From Nematostella vectensis (Eukaryota > Cnidaria > Anthozoa > Actiniaria > Edwardsiidae): a DNA stretch of 64,000 nucleotides. The stretch covers positions 17,806,887 to 17,870,886 of the forward strand of contig NC_064034.1 in NCBI RefSeq assembly GCF_932526225.1, written 5' to 3'. Under the pieces are notes generated by a model. That model was not told the DNA's origin. It searched no databases and saw only the letters and a list, made by a program, of their open reading frames with translations. The translations under genes and the position numbers were made by a program. This document shows, piece by piece, positions 45,942 through 57,673 of this stretch (the first letter of the stretch is position 1; each line of letters starts with the position of its first letter).

Positions 45942-46847
45942 GGGCTGATGAGCCAGATGAGACTTTTTTATAGAAAAAGCTGTAGAAAAAGAATCATATA
46001 CATAAAGGGAAATGTGTAGGTAAAGCAGATCTTTTAAAAACCTGTAACTCCTTATGAACCTTTTTTTTTCTAGAAACCAAAATTCATTTTAAATTTCAAA
46101 TGTTCTTCGAACTCACAAAATAACTAAAACCGGTCCTCGCTTGATATCTTTCACAAAAGAGCTGGCAGAACTTAAATGTGATGTGGAATTTCCAGATGAG
46201 AAATCGTTCTTTATTTAATTAAGCTTACAGGGAAAAAGTTATTCCTTGTAAAGCTTGAGTATTATAGTTCACTTCTTAGGAAGAATGCGACGTTTGTTTA
46301 CTGACAATCAATCGCACAATTACCACATGATCTTCCTATCCTTTTTATGGGATAATGGATGAACAAACTAGCTAAATTACTAGTTAGGAAAGGCTCTCAC
46401 ATGGCTTCAACTGTTAATCTTATTGAGTGCTAGAAATAACAACACGAGTTTTTCATAGCTCCGTCGAAGTTTTTAAATTGAAGTCTTACCTTTTTTTTCC
46501 AAACACATCGTTTGTCCTTCCGTCCATCGTTTTGTCTTTATATTATAAAAGTGTTAAGATGTGTCGATTTTCTTTCTTGGTTTTAGCCACGACGAATATA
46601 ATGCAAAAGCTTTATCAACAATACTCCCGGTGTCGGCCGCGAGTTAGAAGAACAAAAACGCGGGAAAAATTAGACGAAGGGTTCCCGTGAGTGTAAATAC
46701 AAAAACACAAAAAACTAAATTATTGTAAGTTTTGCTGTACCTTTCGGGGTTTTATTAAGTATGTGGTATTCTCGGATAGTGCTAAAATATATTCTTGTAT
46801 AATTATTTCACTGAGGTGACGTTTAACGAAGTTATCGCAAATTGTGC

Positions 46848-47092
46848 TGACAATAGATTTGCTACTCTCAATGACACCGTAGGGGATTATGTAGAAAGTC
46901 TTGAAAGCAAGAATACAAAGGGAAAAACCGAGCGTGATTTAAGGCTGTTAAAACGCTAACATCACAGTCTCGTGCGTGACATTAGTGAGACAGATTCATT
47001 TCAATGTAAGTTTCTGTCTGCCTTCGAGTCTGGGTAAATGTCGAGAGTCGAGAGTACCAGGTCGAGAGTCTGAAAAACGCATTCAAAAATAA
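46848..47092 (+). pseudogene. Integrase-like N-terminal fragment, copy 2
   Basis: About 245 bases closely similar to 40258-40500, in the same orientation, reading NRFATLNDTVGDYVESLESK then NTKGKTERDLRLLKR and the same stop; the upstream ATG is absent. Both copies share the stop and the following VRDISETDSFQ stretch, so the copy was made after the stop arose, or they share one damaged source. Confidence 0.4.
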
Positions 47093-47495
47093 AAATACAC
47101 GATATTTTAGGCCGTGGAGTTCTCGCTCTAGCTCCCTACTGATTTTAATAGCTGCGATTGGAAAGCTCCATCTAGTGGGCTCCAATCATGGGTAGTTGTC
47201 TCTACTTTCCTAGCTCTTTTGAAGGCGAAATTAAACATGGCGGTCTCCTTCAATGAATTAGTTCCAAGCCCACACAAAGCGGTATCAAAACAGGTCATTT
47301 TCAGCACAGGGCGCGAAATTTTGGAATAAATTGTACACTTGGATTGGCCCACCATGTGTTGCACCTCAGCATTCTTCTCTAACCAGCTGTTGTTTACACG
47401 ATTTTATTGTCTACACGATAATTTTTTTAACGCAAGAATGAGTAACTTTGATCCGGTATATTGTCACCTATAATCAAAGAGGGAACGGCGAATGC

Positions 47496-47795
47496 TTATC
47501 CACCTAAAATGTCCCTGACATCTCTTGCTAGTGCGACCGGGCCCAGAAACGCATACGTCGGATCACTCTCAGTAATCAAAACTGTACTTACATCAAACTG
47601 ATTTTTCCCCAAGTACTCTAAAGCTAGCTTCTTGACCTGCTTGACTTCTAACCCCAGCTGAAAAGCCAGGAAGGAGCTGGGAGGCATAAAAGCATTCGCC
47701 GTAGTATTCTCTATATTCTCCTTGGTCTCAGCGAATAGCGGTGGAAAGTAGCTTCGGCATGTTTTCATGGATTTTCTAGCGCCTTTAAAATACAA
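47496..47795 (-). other. Open frame of unknown origin, up to 99 codons
   Basis: From the ATG near 47769 it reads MKTCRSYFPPLFAETKEN, and later ALEYLGKNQFDVSTVLI and ARDVRDILGG at the C-terminus. Amino-acid use looks protein-like and helical. It ends exactly where the inserted block meets unit B, so it may be a truncated gene or mobile-element fragment. Not recognised; could be chance. Confidence 0.3.
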
Positions 47796-48079
47796 TATTT
47801 ACGGTCCTTGATACATCCATGGTAAGTCATTATCTGTGTTACGGTGTTGTTTGAAAAACGGGGTCACCAGTAGAACAAACACGGGATGTCGCTAAATCGA
47901 CTTCCCATCCGGGACACAGCCTCGAAAATCTCACGTCACTCAAACTTTTTCAGGTGCTTACCCAAGATCTCCTAGGGGGAAGGATGGGGAGGGGGGGGGG
48001 GGAAGGGCACAGTCGTAGGTATCATATTATTGAAAATGAAACCACCACTTTTAATCTGACAAGGGGAGGGGGTGCGTTG

Positions 48080-48182
48080 TGAAAGCTTGGCAAAATATTT
48101 CAGTATTCTGGCACAATGTCCGTAAGTCATCAGGCTGAAGATCTACATTAAGTGTGAATTTTACAGTAGGGTTTTCAGAATT
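48080..48182 (-). pseudogene. Second fragment of the WD40/SOCS gene
   Basis: Matches the WD40/SOCS gene at about 57764-57875 (shared CCGTAAGTCATCAGGCTGAA-like core) with more changes than the fragment at 29112-29215. It sits at the same place relative to the duplicated unit as that fragment. Confidence 0.65.
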
Positions 48183-48225
48183 TCTCTAGACACGCCCCTG
48201 ATATGTAATTACATAGAGTTTTTTT

Positions 48226-51200
48226 TTAAAGATTTACGCTCGTCTTATTCCATTCCTTGCGTCTCTGCTTGCTTTCTGTGAACGAACGCAAATAAAGATA
48301 AGAAGATAACTAGTTGATAACTATGGTGTTATCACAATGACACACTTGGGAGTGAGTACCAACCGATGATGACTATACACTACTACAATAAAGGACCTAC
48401 CTTTACCCGCGGTCTTGCGGTCATCGGAGTCCCGGGAAGGACGCGGGCATTCGACTGCCTCGATAAGTGCGACATCGACCTTGAAAACATAAATCAGGTT
48501 ATATGTAATGAAATACGTTATGTTATAAATCAAGCTATACAATGCTAAATTACTCCCTGAAAAAACACTGGTTTCGCTAACGTTCCGAGTGATGGCCCTT
48601 CGCCGAAGCAAAAAGAGTCCCCCTGTTTTTACAACGCCTACACAGACCTTCTAGTTTTTCTACAGCTTGTCTGTTTAGTAATTGTCTTATACCAACCTTC
48701 ATAAAATCTGCAATCTTAGCGTCATCCCATCTCTTACGAAGAAGGCAGACCTTTTTCTTCTGACTCTCTGTCAGAGGCCACGGGCACGTCACCTCGGTGA
48801 CAGCTTCCAGGTTCCAGGCGTTGTCTTCAGCAATGTCCTGATCGCTCTTGGACTTCCTCTCCGAACAGACCTGTTGCTTATCTTCGTCCGTGAGCGGACA
48901 GTTCTCATAGATCTCTTCAACTTCTTCTATAGTTACCGTCAAACTTTCTTCTGCTAACTGTTCTACCGCCTCTTGAGCCGACCACCACTCTGCTTTCTGA
49001 AGGCACACCAAGGACACTAAATCCTTATTGTTGAGTTTACACTTGGCGTTCAAACTCTCGTTGCGAGCTACTTGACGCCAAGCTCTCTCGATGTCTTCTT
49101 TACGGATGTAGCGAAATCCGATCTTGTCACAGCAGTTGTCTGGATTCTCTGGGTCATTCTTGTCTCCAGGCTGGAAGTTTGCTTGCTCTTCTTGGTACAA
49201 CTCGTCGAATGTCTTCTCCTCTCTTCCCTCTCGGCAGCTCCCGATTATACGTTGAGTTATCCTGTTTTTGGCCGTGTAACAGCTTACGGTGAAACCCACC
49301 CTGTTTGATGAAAAGTACACTGGAAATGTATCATTCTCAATGGTATTCAGGTTGGATGTTATGCCAAAATTTAGAATAAATGTATATGAAATAAATACAT
49401 TAATATCCGCTATCCATTTGTTTATATATTGCCTTCTTTGCCTCGCACTCTTGGAATGATGCCTCGTCCCGAGAAATTATGCATTCGCACCTACACTACA
49501 CACTTATACAATATTTTTTACAGGTCCTTATGGGAATAATAACAGCAAAAAATAAACTACCATAGCTCCCAGAAATTGTTGGTTGCTGCTTCTTTCAAAA
49601 CGACAGCACACGAAAATTAACTACCCTCGGAACCCCCTGTTGCCATCATAATTAGCTCCAATATATATCCATCCCTACATACCTACTCAATTGGTTATCT
49701 AATTCTTTGGTTAAGTCGTACGTTTCGTTGAAGCCAGTGCTAGTTTTGATGTTATTAGCAAATTTTTCTATGGTATCTGCCACCGTCTTCATATCATCAC
49801 TCCGGTTGGCCAGCTCAGAAACCATGACACCGACATTATTTAGGGAATCAAGAAACGTTTGGTCAGTCAAATTTCCTCTGAGAAAGTCCCAAGCCTGAAA
49901 TAAGGAGATAGTAAGTGTTCAAAGAAAGCAATGTTATTGTTATTGCAAGGTATACCATTTGAGTTCTTGAGTTTCTAGACCTACCAATGTACAGCGTTAA
50001 CACGCAGGTGACACTGGTGAAAGAGGAAGGTTGCACTTTTCTTGAAAATATACCAGCGTATATACACAAAACATTACATTTTCCTTTAGGAAACGTTAAA
50101 AAACTAAAAAGGAGACGAGCTTCTAAGTCAGTTAGCACCTATGCACGACTCTTGTACGCAGGTCGCATTTGGACCCTATGGCTCTCAGCTCTCCTTTGAC
50201 AAAGTCATTTACGGTGATTTTCTTGCAAAAGCAAAAGATAATCTTTTCTTTTTTGACAATTTTTTGGATTTTAGATCTTGGCATAACGTGATACAACTCC
50301 AGTCATTATACAAACCTCATTCATGATTCCAAGGGCTTCGGTGATGTTAGCAATCTGTCCCTGAATCGTGGTCTTGGCGAGGGTGACATTCTGAAGCGCT
50401 TGCTGTGCTTCGTCCTTTATTTTGTTGCACTGCTGGCTTCCATCAATCAAGCTAAACACCAGGAATCCTGGAAAAAAAGAATTATTAACTTGGCCCTCAT
50501 AGAGATATATCAACCGGCAGACTTCAAAAGTCAGCTAGAATCATGCATGCATCTTGGTACGGAGTCTATACGTCCGTCTGTCGGTCTCTCTGTATGTTCT
50601 CCTAACTTACCCATGCTTGCGTAGTCGAGTCCAAAAGATAATCCATTCTTAAAAGCTTTGGCCATCTTGAAAGCTTTACTGAAGCGTGTGTTCAATTGAG
50701 TCTTGGTGTTTGTTATTCGTGTCCTGAAGCCGCTTACAAATTTTCCGATTTTGGATTGTTTTACAGTTGATGGTGCGTCGGACGCAGATACCTTAAGGCT
50801 GACGTGTTCCTCAGTCGACACCTGAGATAGATTTAGAGGTTGGTTCTCGCCAATCATATTCTCCTTAATAATGCGATTCTATTTGCCCTAACACTTTACA
50901 TTTGTGCGAGAACTGAATTCTAATGGCCCTCGTCAAATCATCATGAGATTCCCAACAAGAAGGATGTTTGTGTACCTGGGATATTTTACTAGCGGCTTGT
51001 CGTTTACGAATCATCTTATAAAGTTTTGTTCCAGCAGGCACAGCCAGGGCGAGGGCAGGAAAAGCGATGTTGAGCGCATTGTCCAGCTTTGACTGGTAAA
51101 TTCCGAGAATCTCGGTATATAGGATATCCTCAGCTGTGTTGTTCATCTCCTTCATTATTTTCTGTAAAATTTGGCAAGTTTATTAGTAGTGCATGGCTGG

Positions 51201-54200
51201 AGTCTTCTCCCTCCCTCTGGATTAGCGCTAGATGTTAGACATTTTCAGAGTTTTACCTGTGTTTAGTCTTGACTGCGAGAGAAGAAATGGTGGAGAAGCA
51301 GTGTCCAGAAAAAGCGAAGGCAGGCATATGGTTTTAGCTCAATAAGTCTAATGTATTGACTGCCGCACACTGCCTTTTTGTATTTTATTTTGTATGTTAA
51401 AACCTGCGCGGATCCATCGATCAATTTGTGAAACATTTTCCGGCAGAGGGGTTTACTGGATTTTAACTTCCACATTTTTATTCTCAATATTTTTGTTCCC
51501 TTGGATGCTTTCCCTGTATCCGCACCGACACAACTGACTTTATACCTTGATCTCCGCCACTCCGGTATTCATGCTAACGCGTACGGACGGGTGGATGGAC
51601 AAGACGTATCGTTGCTGTTCGTCGTCGATCTGTCTAAGTCGAGTAACGACAGACTCGAACTCGTCAATATCTTCTCCAATCCATAACTGCTCATGCTCAG
51701 CTACAAGAAACAAGAATACAGGGTACAGGGCTTTGTATGGGGCATGTAACCCCTCTCCAAGTAATGGAAAGCTATTTCATTTTAGTCCGCTAATTGATGG
51801 TGTTTTTGTTCTTGTCTTTAGTTAAGAGGGGCTTTAAGTTGTGACAACGGCGACGGGCCAACAAAAAACGCTTTTGCACTTCCATATATTTTCCAAAATA
51901 GTTTAAATGAAAATGCAGAAATTTTATATCCAGAAACAGACAAAAAATAGAATCGCCAAATCAATTCCATTGTCTTCAACCGACGTCTTCATATCTTAAA
52001 GGTTTAACGTGGCAAGGTGCGTGCACCCCTATCTTGTATTGTACTGGTCGTAGGAACCTCTATGCATTCGTTCTGACCTGCATGAGCTAACCTCTGTCAC
52101 GCTCTGTAACCTCTAGCACATGCGGTGACATATGTCAGCCCAAGCGCTTAGCGTGACAGAGATCAAAACGACTGCGTGGGAGACTACAATATTCATAAGA
52201 AGACCAGAGGCGTTGCTGAGAAATAATGTAATATAAGATTTTCACAGGCGGATCTAGGGGTGGGCCGAGCACCCCCCAACCCACTTATGTTCAGGTATTT
52301 GGCTTAAAAATACCAAGCAATAAAAGGAAATACACGGAAATACAATGAATCCGTCCCCCTTTCTTGAAGCTCTTGCTTTGCCCTCCCTTTTTGGAACTCC
52401 ATCCCTGATTTGAAGGCCTGGGTCGTGCTTTATTGTCTACGTGCCAGGGGCGTAGCCAGGGGGCTGGCCAAGAGGGCACGGGCCCCCCTTCTAGCAGCCA
52501 AAAATACAGTAAATGTTTGAGACATTATTTAAAAAAACAGAAGAAAATGCCTTGGAAGGGCTTTCTAGCAGCCAAAAATACAGTAAATGTATGAGACATT
52601 ATCTAAAAAACAGAAAAAAAATGCCTTGGAAGGGCTTTTTGGGCTCCCTTCTGTTAAAAAAAACCTGGCTACGCAGCTGCGTGCGTACCTTGGACCTGTA
52701 AATCATCGGCCTGGACACTAAGTTCTTGGATTTCTGTCTTTAATGCTTCAAATTGTTTTTCGTATTCGCATAGCTCAGGCTCCTGGAGCTCTCCACAGCA
52801 ACCGTGAACAGCCTTGTAAACTGCCGCAGACAACGACACTGCAGAGACCACTAAATTTGCAACCTCGCCTCCAATCTTCAAACCCTTGAACACGGCACTT
52901 ATCCAGGCTGTAATAGAAAATAGAAAGGCATATCGGGGTCGTCCATAGTTTTTTTTTGTCGTTGTTTTTTTCAATAAATTGTCTAGCTGACGAAGAGGAC
53001 GCCATATTGGAAATCACTCACAAGACCCTGGGAACAGGTTGATGACATATTTTACATTTTCTCGGTTGTCTCATATGTATAGAAAGATTTCTTCAGCTTG
53101 CTGGTAACGACAACTTTTGCCTCTACAGATCTTCTGCTATTCAGACTTTATTGACAAAGCAATTTTTTAAAAAGATAATAAAAGATAGACCAGATGTACA
53201 AAGATACAAACCTTTTTTCCCGGGGCTCTCATGTTCTTGTTTTTGTGGCTTTAGTTTCGGCACCTCGTTTTCTGTAGACACGTTTTAGACAGCAAATGAG
53301 TAAGAATAATGGGACAGAGAGTACCTTACCTCCACTTGGGGAATATGCTCCTACTTTCGTGTGAAATAATTTTAATTAAAAAGCCTTTGACACACTATGC
53401 GATTTTGTATGCTTCCATGAACGAATTCATCGCCGGTGATCGTCAGATTTAATCGCCAATGCCAGACGAATCAGACGTCGCCGCCGCGGGAGAAGACAGA
53501 CAGGGCGATTTTCAGTTGGCGATTGAAATTCGCTCGTACGAGCGTACATAATCGCCCAGTGTCGAAGGGAGGATGCACCAAAATTTGATACCACATTGGG
53601 GGGGGGGGGGGGGGGGGGGTCAAACAGTATTAAGATATAGATTTTACAGGCACACATTTTCAATTTTCCTGAATTCTATTACAGGTTGCAGCTCTGCTGG
53701 TGATTTCTTTATGCTAGCCTACACCACCAAAGAAATTGCACTTGGTGTGTAAAGGTAAGATACATATGATGGAACTAAACTGCTATCAATAAAATGTATT
53801 TGATACACACACCCGGAAGTTCTATAATGCCCTTTAACATATTTTTGTCTTGACATTATGATAGCATAAAGAGGTCTTGTTGTTTTCTTTGCACCACGTG
53901 AAATAATAGATGCCTTAAACAATGTATACAGTAATACTGTTCATGATAATATGACTTATTGAGATGTAAAATTCAATTTGATAGCAGGCGCGTACCGAGG
54001 ATTGGCTGAGGGGGTTGCGCAGTCATAGGTATCATATGGAAAAAGCATAGAAGATTCCTTAGTAAGAAATGTCCAGCTTTTTGGCTGCCAAGGGGGGGGG
54101 GGGGTGCGCACACCCTGTGCACCCCCCTGTGTACGAGCTTGGATAGAACATTGAGGGCAGTCAAAGCAATTTTTAACCCCACCCATTTGCTTTTATGGAG

Positions 54201-54699
54201 AGTCCCCTTCCCCGCCAAATGAACTGTTGCATTTTGCCTTCCTTGCACTAATCAGTGTTATTAAATTATGGCAGTTACAATTAAACCAAAAATTTTGCAT
54301 TTACTTATAAAGTATTTAGTATTTTTTTCTTTTTGCCAAGCACGTCACAACACAGGGGCGCAAATTGCAAATGCACAAGCAAACCCTCAGGAATCCCAGT
54401 AGACATTACACGCACGAAGGGTCTAGGGGAGTGAGCGACGCCTGCCTAAAAACGCCTGAGAGGGAGGGTAGCTGTAGTCTGTACTAAAAAAAAAAAAGAC
54501 GATCACCTTTATTTCCGTCTTGTTCTGTTTCTAGATCGTCGGTATCGTCATTTTCATCCACCTTCTTCTCCGTATCCATTTGAATGTAATCATGTTTAGA
54601 TTTATCGATGGGCCACCGTTTGATTTTGCCTTCACTGAATTCTTGCAGAAGGAGAAGTACGCACAGAATGATGACGAGGCGAGAGCGAGGTCGTGCCAT
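48226..54699 (-). CDS. Family copy C, same unrecognised family as copies A and B
   Basis: Exons 54507-54699 (signal peptide IILCVLLLLQEFSEG), 53212-53271, 52689-52907, 51546-51731, 50976-51161, 50611-50821, 50316-50467, 49683-49894, 48697-49319, 48401-48479 and 48226-48275. The last exon is longer than in A or B (ESKQRRKEWNKTSVNL versus GSKQ in A). As in B, exon 49683-49894 ends in phase 2 and 48697-49319 starts in phase 1; the DNA between them, which in A encodes the TM segment, is closed by a TAG and a TGA in the homologous frame. Downstream of 48697 the frame stays open for an alternative tail (VGIRQLLNRQAVEKLEGLRR), as in A, if the last intron is not removed. This is the only copy with an AG at the phase-compatible acceptor of exon 51546-51731. 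Confidence 0.55.
52245..52413. repeat. GGCGGATC-family MITE, third copy
   Basis: Starts CAGGCGGATCTAGGGGTGGG and ends TTTGGAACTCCATCCCTG. Same interior landmarks as the copies at 36020 and 38405. It lies at the equivalent place in the copy C intron as the 36020 element does in copy B, so it predates the duplication of those two units. Confidence 0.6.
52444..52680. mobile_element. CAGGGGCGTAGCCAGG-type element in copy C
   Basis: Left CAGGGGCGTAGCCAGGGG, right CCTGGCTACGCAGCTG. The interior contains a tandem duplication of about 75 bases (CTAGCAGCCAAAAATACAGT occurs twice). It ends within ten bases of the donor of exon 52689-52907. Confidence 0.6.
53985..54140. repeat. G-tract repeat related to the CAGGCCCGTA family
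   Basis: Begins CAGGCGCGTACCGAGGATTG and includes GTCATAGGTATCATATGGAA, a motif also present near 29055, 48015 and 56405, plus a long G run. Ends are too diverged to define precisely. Confidence 0.4.
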
Positions 54700-57409
54700 C
54701 TTTTCAGCTTATCCTAGATGCACAATTAACAATTTTTAAGTCTTTTTATTTCTTTTAATCTAAACAGGAGGGCCGACCTTTGAGAACCAATGAATACCGA
54801 ATTTGTTGCCTCTACCGATAAGGACAAAAAAAAAACATAGATTTTTTTTTTAATTAAAAAAAAAAGACGTTCTGTTCGGCGGAATTCGGGAAAAACAATG
54901 ACTGTCGAATTTCAGGTGTTATTAAGTGGTTCACAGGTATTTACGCGGGGTCAACAGGGTTCTTGTCTAAATTATTAAAAAGGGGTGAAGGACCCTTATA
55001 GATAAAAAGGAATAAAGAACAAACACGGTATGACAATCTCTACTGAGGGCGAATCATTTTGTGCTTGTTAAGAAATGTACAATTTTGAGGCCGTGAAGCA
55101 GTGGCCAATAATATTGTAACGACATTGATTATCTTATTTTGACTATCTTTTTCACTGATAGCGTTCAAAGCTCGTAGCCCTCTTATGATCATTAGAGGAG
55201 TTTTGCCACCGCCAGGATTGTATTTGTCTAAAACCTGCGGTTTTCGGGTCTAGTAGAATTCGTTGGTGCGCGATCTGGAAGAATTTAAAATCCGTACTCA
55301 TGTACTGAAAAAGCTTGAGCCAAAGAAAGCTTGATTGGCAACGCCCTTTCCCTAAAAAAAGGATTTTGAAACCTGGGCGGTGGCTGAAATCGTACATTAT
55401 AGTTCTCTTGACGACGTTACTGTTTACGTAGGAATAGAAATGTACTTCTTCTTACCTTAGCAAACACTTAACCCAAGTTGTTGATTAATCAAAGACAAGA
55501 AGTGACCTGTGGCCTCCCGAAATTAAAAACGAAGAACTTTTGACGTTTATTTGCCTGAATCATTTATTATTTAGTCACCTCTTTCACTCATTGTCGTCTA
55601 AGTTACTAAGTCCTTTCCCTTTTTTCGTATTTATTGAAACAGTCCTCGTTAAAACATCCCATGATTTATACTTATTATCCACATTTTTTCAGAAAAACAG
55701 TTATTGTAATATTTGCAAAAAGCTGTCTGTCCGACGCTGGTTCTGATTCATCAACGTAAAAAGTGACAAATTAAAAACAAAAAACCTTTGACGTTTGTTT
55801 GCCTGAATCATTAATTATTCCTCTTTCGCTCATGCACGTTTAAATTTACTTTTAAATGTCTTATTTATCTCTCTTTATGTCAAATATTTATATAATAGCC
55901 AGATTAACAAGTTGCTTTCTGCAAGTAGAGTAATGTGCATGGAAGAAAATTGTCAATTAAAATGAATCGCTTTCTTTGTGTGTAATTACGTGAGATTCTT
56001 CGACACGCGCTAATTCATATCCAGGAAATCCAAGGCCGTAGCAGGGGGTGGAGCACAGTTTGGAGTTCCCCAAAAAATTTAAATATCCCAACATGGCCGA
56101 CTTGCCCAAAATAGCTTCAAATGTGACGTCATCGCTCAAAGCCTATTGTAACATTTGTAAAAAGCTCTCTGTCCTACGATTGTTTAACTTTGACATAAAT
56201 AATTTATATGGTATGGTCGTGTCAGGCCAATGAAAACCTTTTCTCCTTTTTCTAATCATGTGTTACGGTTTTGTTTTGAAAAGCAGGGTTACCAGTAGAA
56301 CAAACACGGGATGTCGCTAAATCGACTTTCCATCCGGGACACAGCCTTACGTCAATCAAACTTCTTAAGGAAAATACCCAAGATTTCCTGGGGGCGGGTT
56401 CATAGTCATAGGTCCCATCTGAATAAAGAAACAACCACTTTATAGCTGACACGCGGACGGAGTGTGCCTGTACCTGTCAAACTTCTCTTGGTTCCAACAT
56501 ATTGAATTCAATAACGATCAAATAATAGGAAAAAGAGGAGTAGTGACAACAATCTAATATGTTAATTGAAATTATTTTATTTATGTATGGCAATATAACT
56601 ATTTTCATTTTGCTATTGCTAATACAAAAAAACAGTAGGGCTAGTTGAAGTATGAATAATAAATATTTGCAAAATGGTTTGTAACCTCGTGTATTATTAT
56701 AGACCTTGCTTTGTAGACAAGATATTTACTTAAATAAGTTAGCCAAGCTGTAGCAGCCACGACCCTACTGGTCATTTCCTTATAATTTTTGAAAATATTG
56801 GGGGGCACATACCCCCAGTACCCTAGCCCCTGCTACGGCCATGGTCAGTTACATTTGTTTATGGTTTCCTTGCATGTTTTGACAAAGTGTAGCATAGTAA
56901 AGGTAAAATAGCTTTTATAATGTATCCAATTCATAGCAAGTCTATTGAGCAATTTTTTACAATATAAATTACTTTCCATTCTTAAAATGTGCCATTCATG
57001 GATAATAAATATTGGTATTAATGATTTCTTTTGTGGGAATTGTAAATTGAAAATTGAACTTAAGTTTTACTTACTAGATATGTAAAATTTATGGTAATAA
57101 TGACTGATCTAGCATTATTACATATAACTTACCCGGTCATTTATAGCTATATAATACAATTTTATAGATTTATGCATCTATGATGCATACATCTATGATA
57201 ATATCATCAATAAATAAATAAATTAAAACAGGGGAAGATCTAATGATTCTTCAGTCAAAATAGACTGCTTCACTCCTTCACTTACCCCTACCTAAGCTTC
57301 TCTGATCTTCTTAACATAATATTTACAAATTCTCTGATCTTCTTACCAAAATATTTACAATTTGATTTACCATGATTTAGGTATAAATGTGGCTGTCTTG
57401 TTTTTTTTT
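54700..57409. other. Upstream region of copy C and spacer to the WD40 gene
   Basis: 54700-55580 matches the upstream regions of A and B. 55800-56230 contains a partial second copy of the TTTGCCTGAATCATT motif region. 56255-56475 is the unit-end segment also found at 28900 and 47850, but without the WD40 fragment that follows in those. 56480-57400 is AT-rich unique sequence with no supported exon. Confidence 0.55.
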
Positions 57410-57673
57410 AACATAAATGCTGCCCTTTGAACTTCCAATAACTAAACATATTTAATAGGAGAATAGAGCAGATATCTCAGCAAATGCGTTGGCAGTGGTA
57501 GATGAGGAATCTGATTAGCAGGGATGTGTTTAATGATTGAAAACATAAATGCTGCCCTTTGAACTTCCAATAACTAAACATATTTAATAGGAGAATAGAG
57601 CAGATATCTCAGCAAATGCGTTGGCAGTGGTAGATGAGGAATCTGATTAGCAGGGATGTGTTTAATGATTGAA
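57410..57673. repeat. Perfect 132-bp tandem duplication over the WD40 gene 3' end
   Basis: 57410-57541 and 57542-57673 are identical by eye. The unit contains most of the SOCS box codons, the stop codon and the start of the 3' UTR. The copy nearer the gene body is in frame; the other lies downstream of the stop. Confidence 0.9.

Larger units (their letters stand above)
45942..48225. other. Right part of the inserted block and end of unit B
   Basis: About 46100-46218 (+) has an open exon-like stretch (TKTGPRLISFTKELAELKCD and on) ending in TAA. 46848-47092 is the second integrase-like fragment. 47496-47795 (-) is an open frame of unknown origin. From 47798 sequence matching unit A (28850 onward) resumes, with a WD40 fragment at 48080-48182. 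Otherwise AT-rich with no exon I can support. Confidence 0.5.

Noticed and set aside
53590-53625. Long G tract as a possible regulatory G-quadruplex
   Set aside because: Homopolymer runs like this recur in the local repeats and may be partly sequencing or assembly artefact; no basis for a functional claim.
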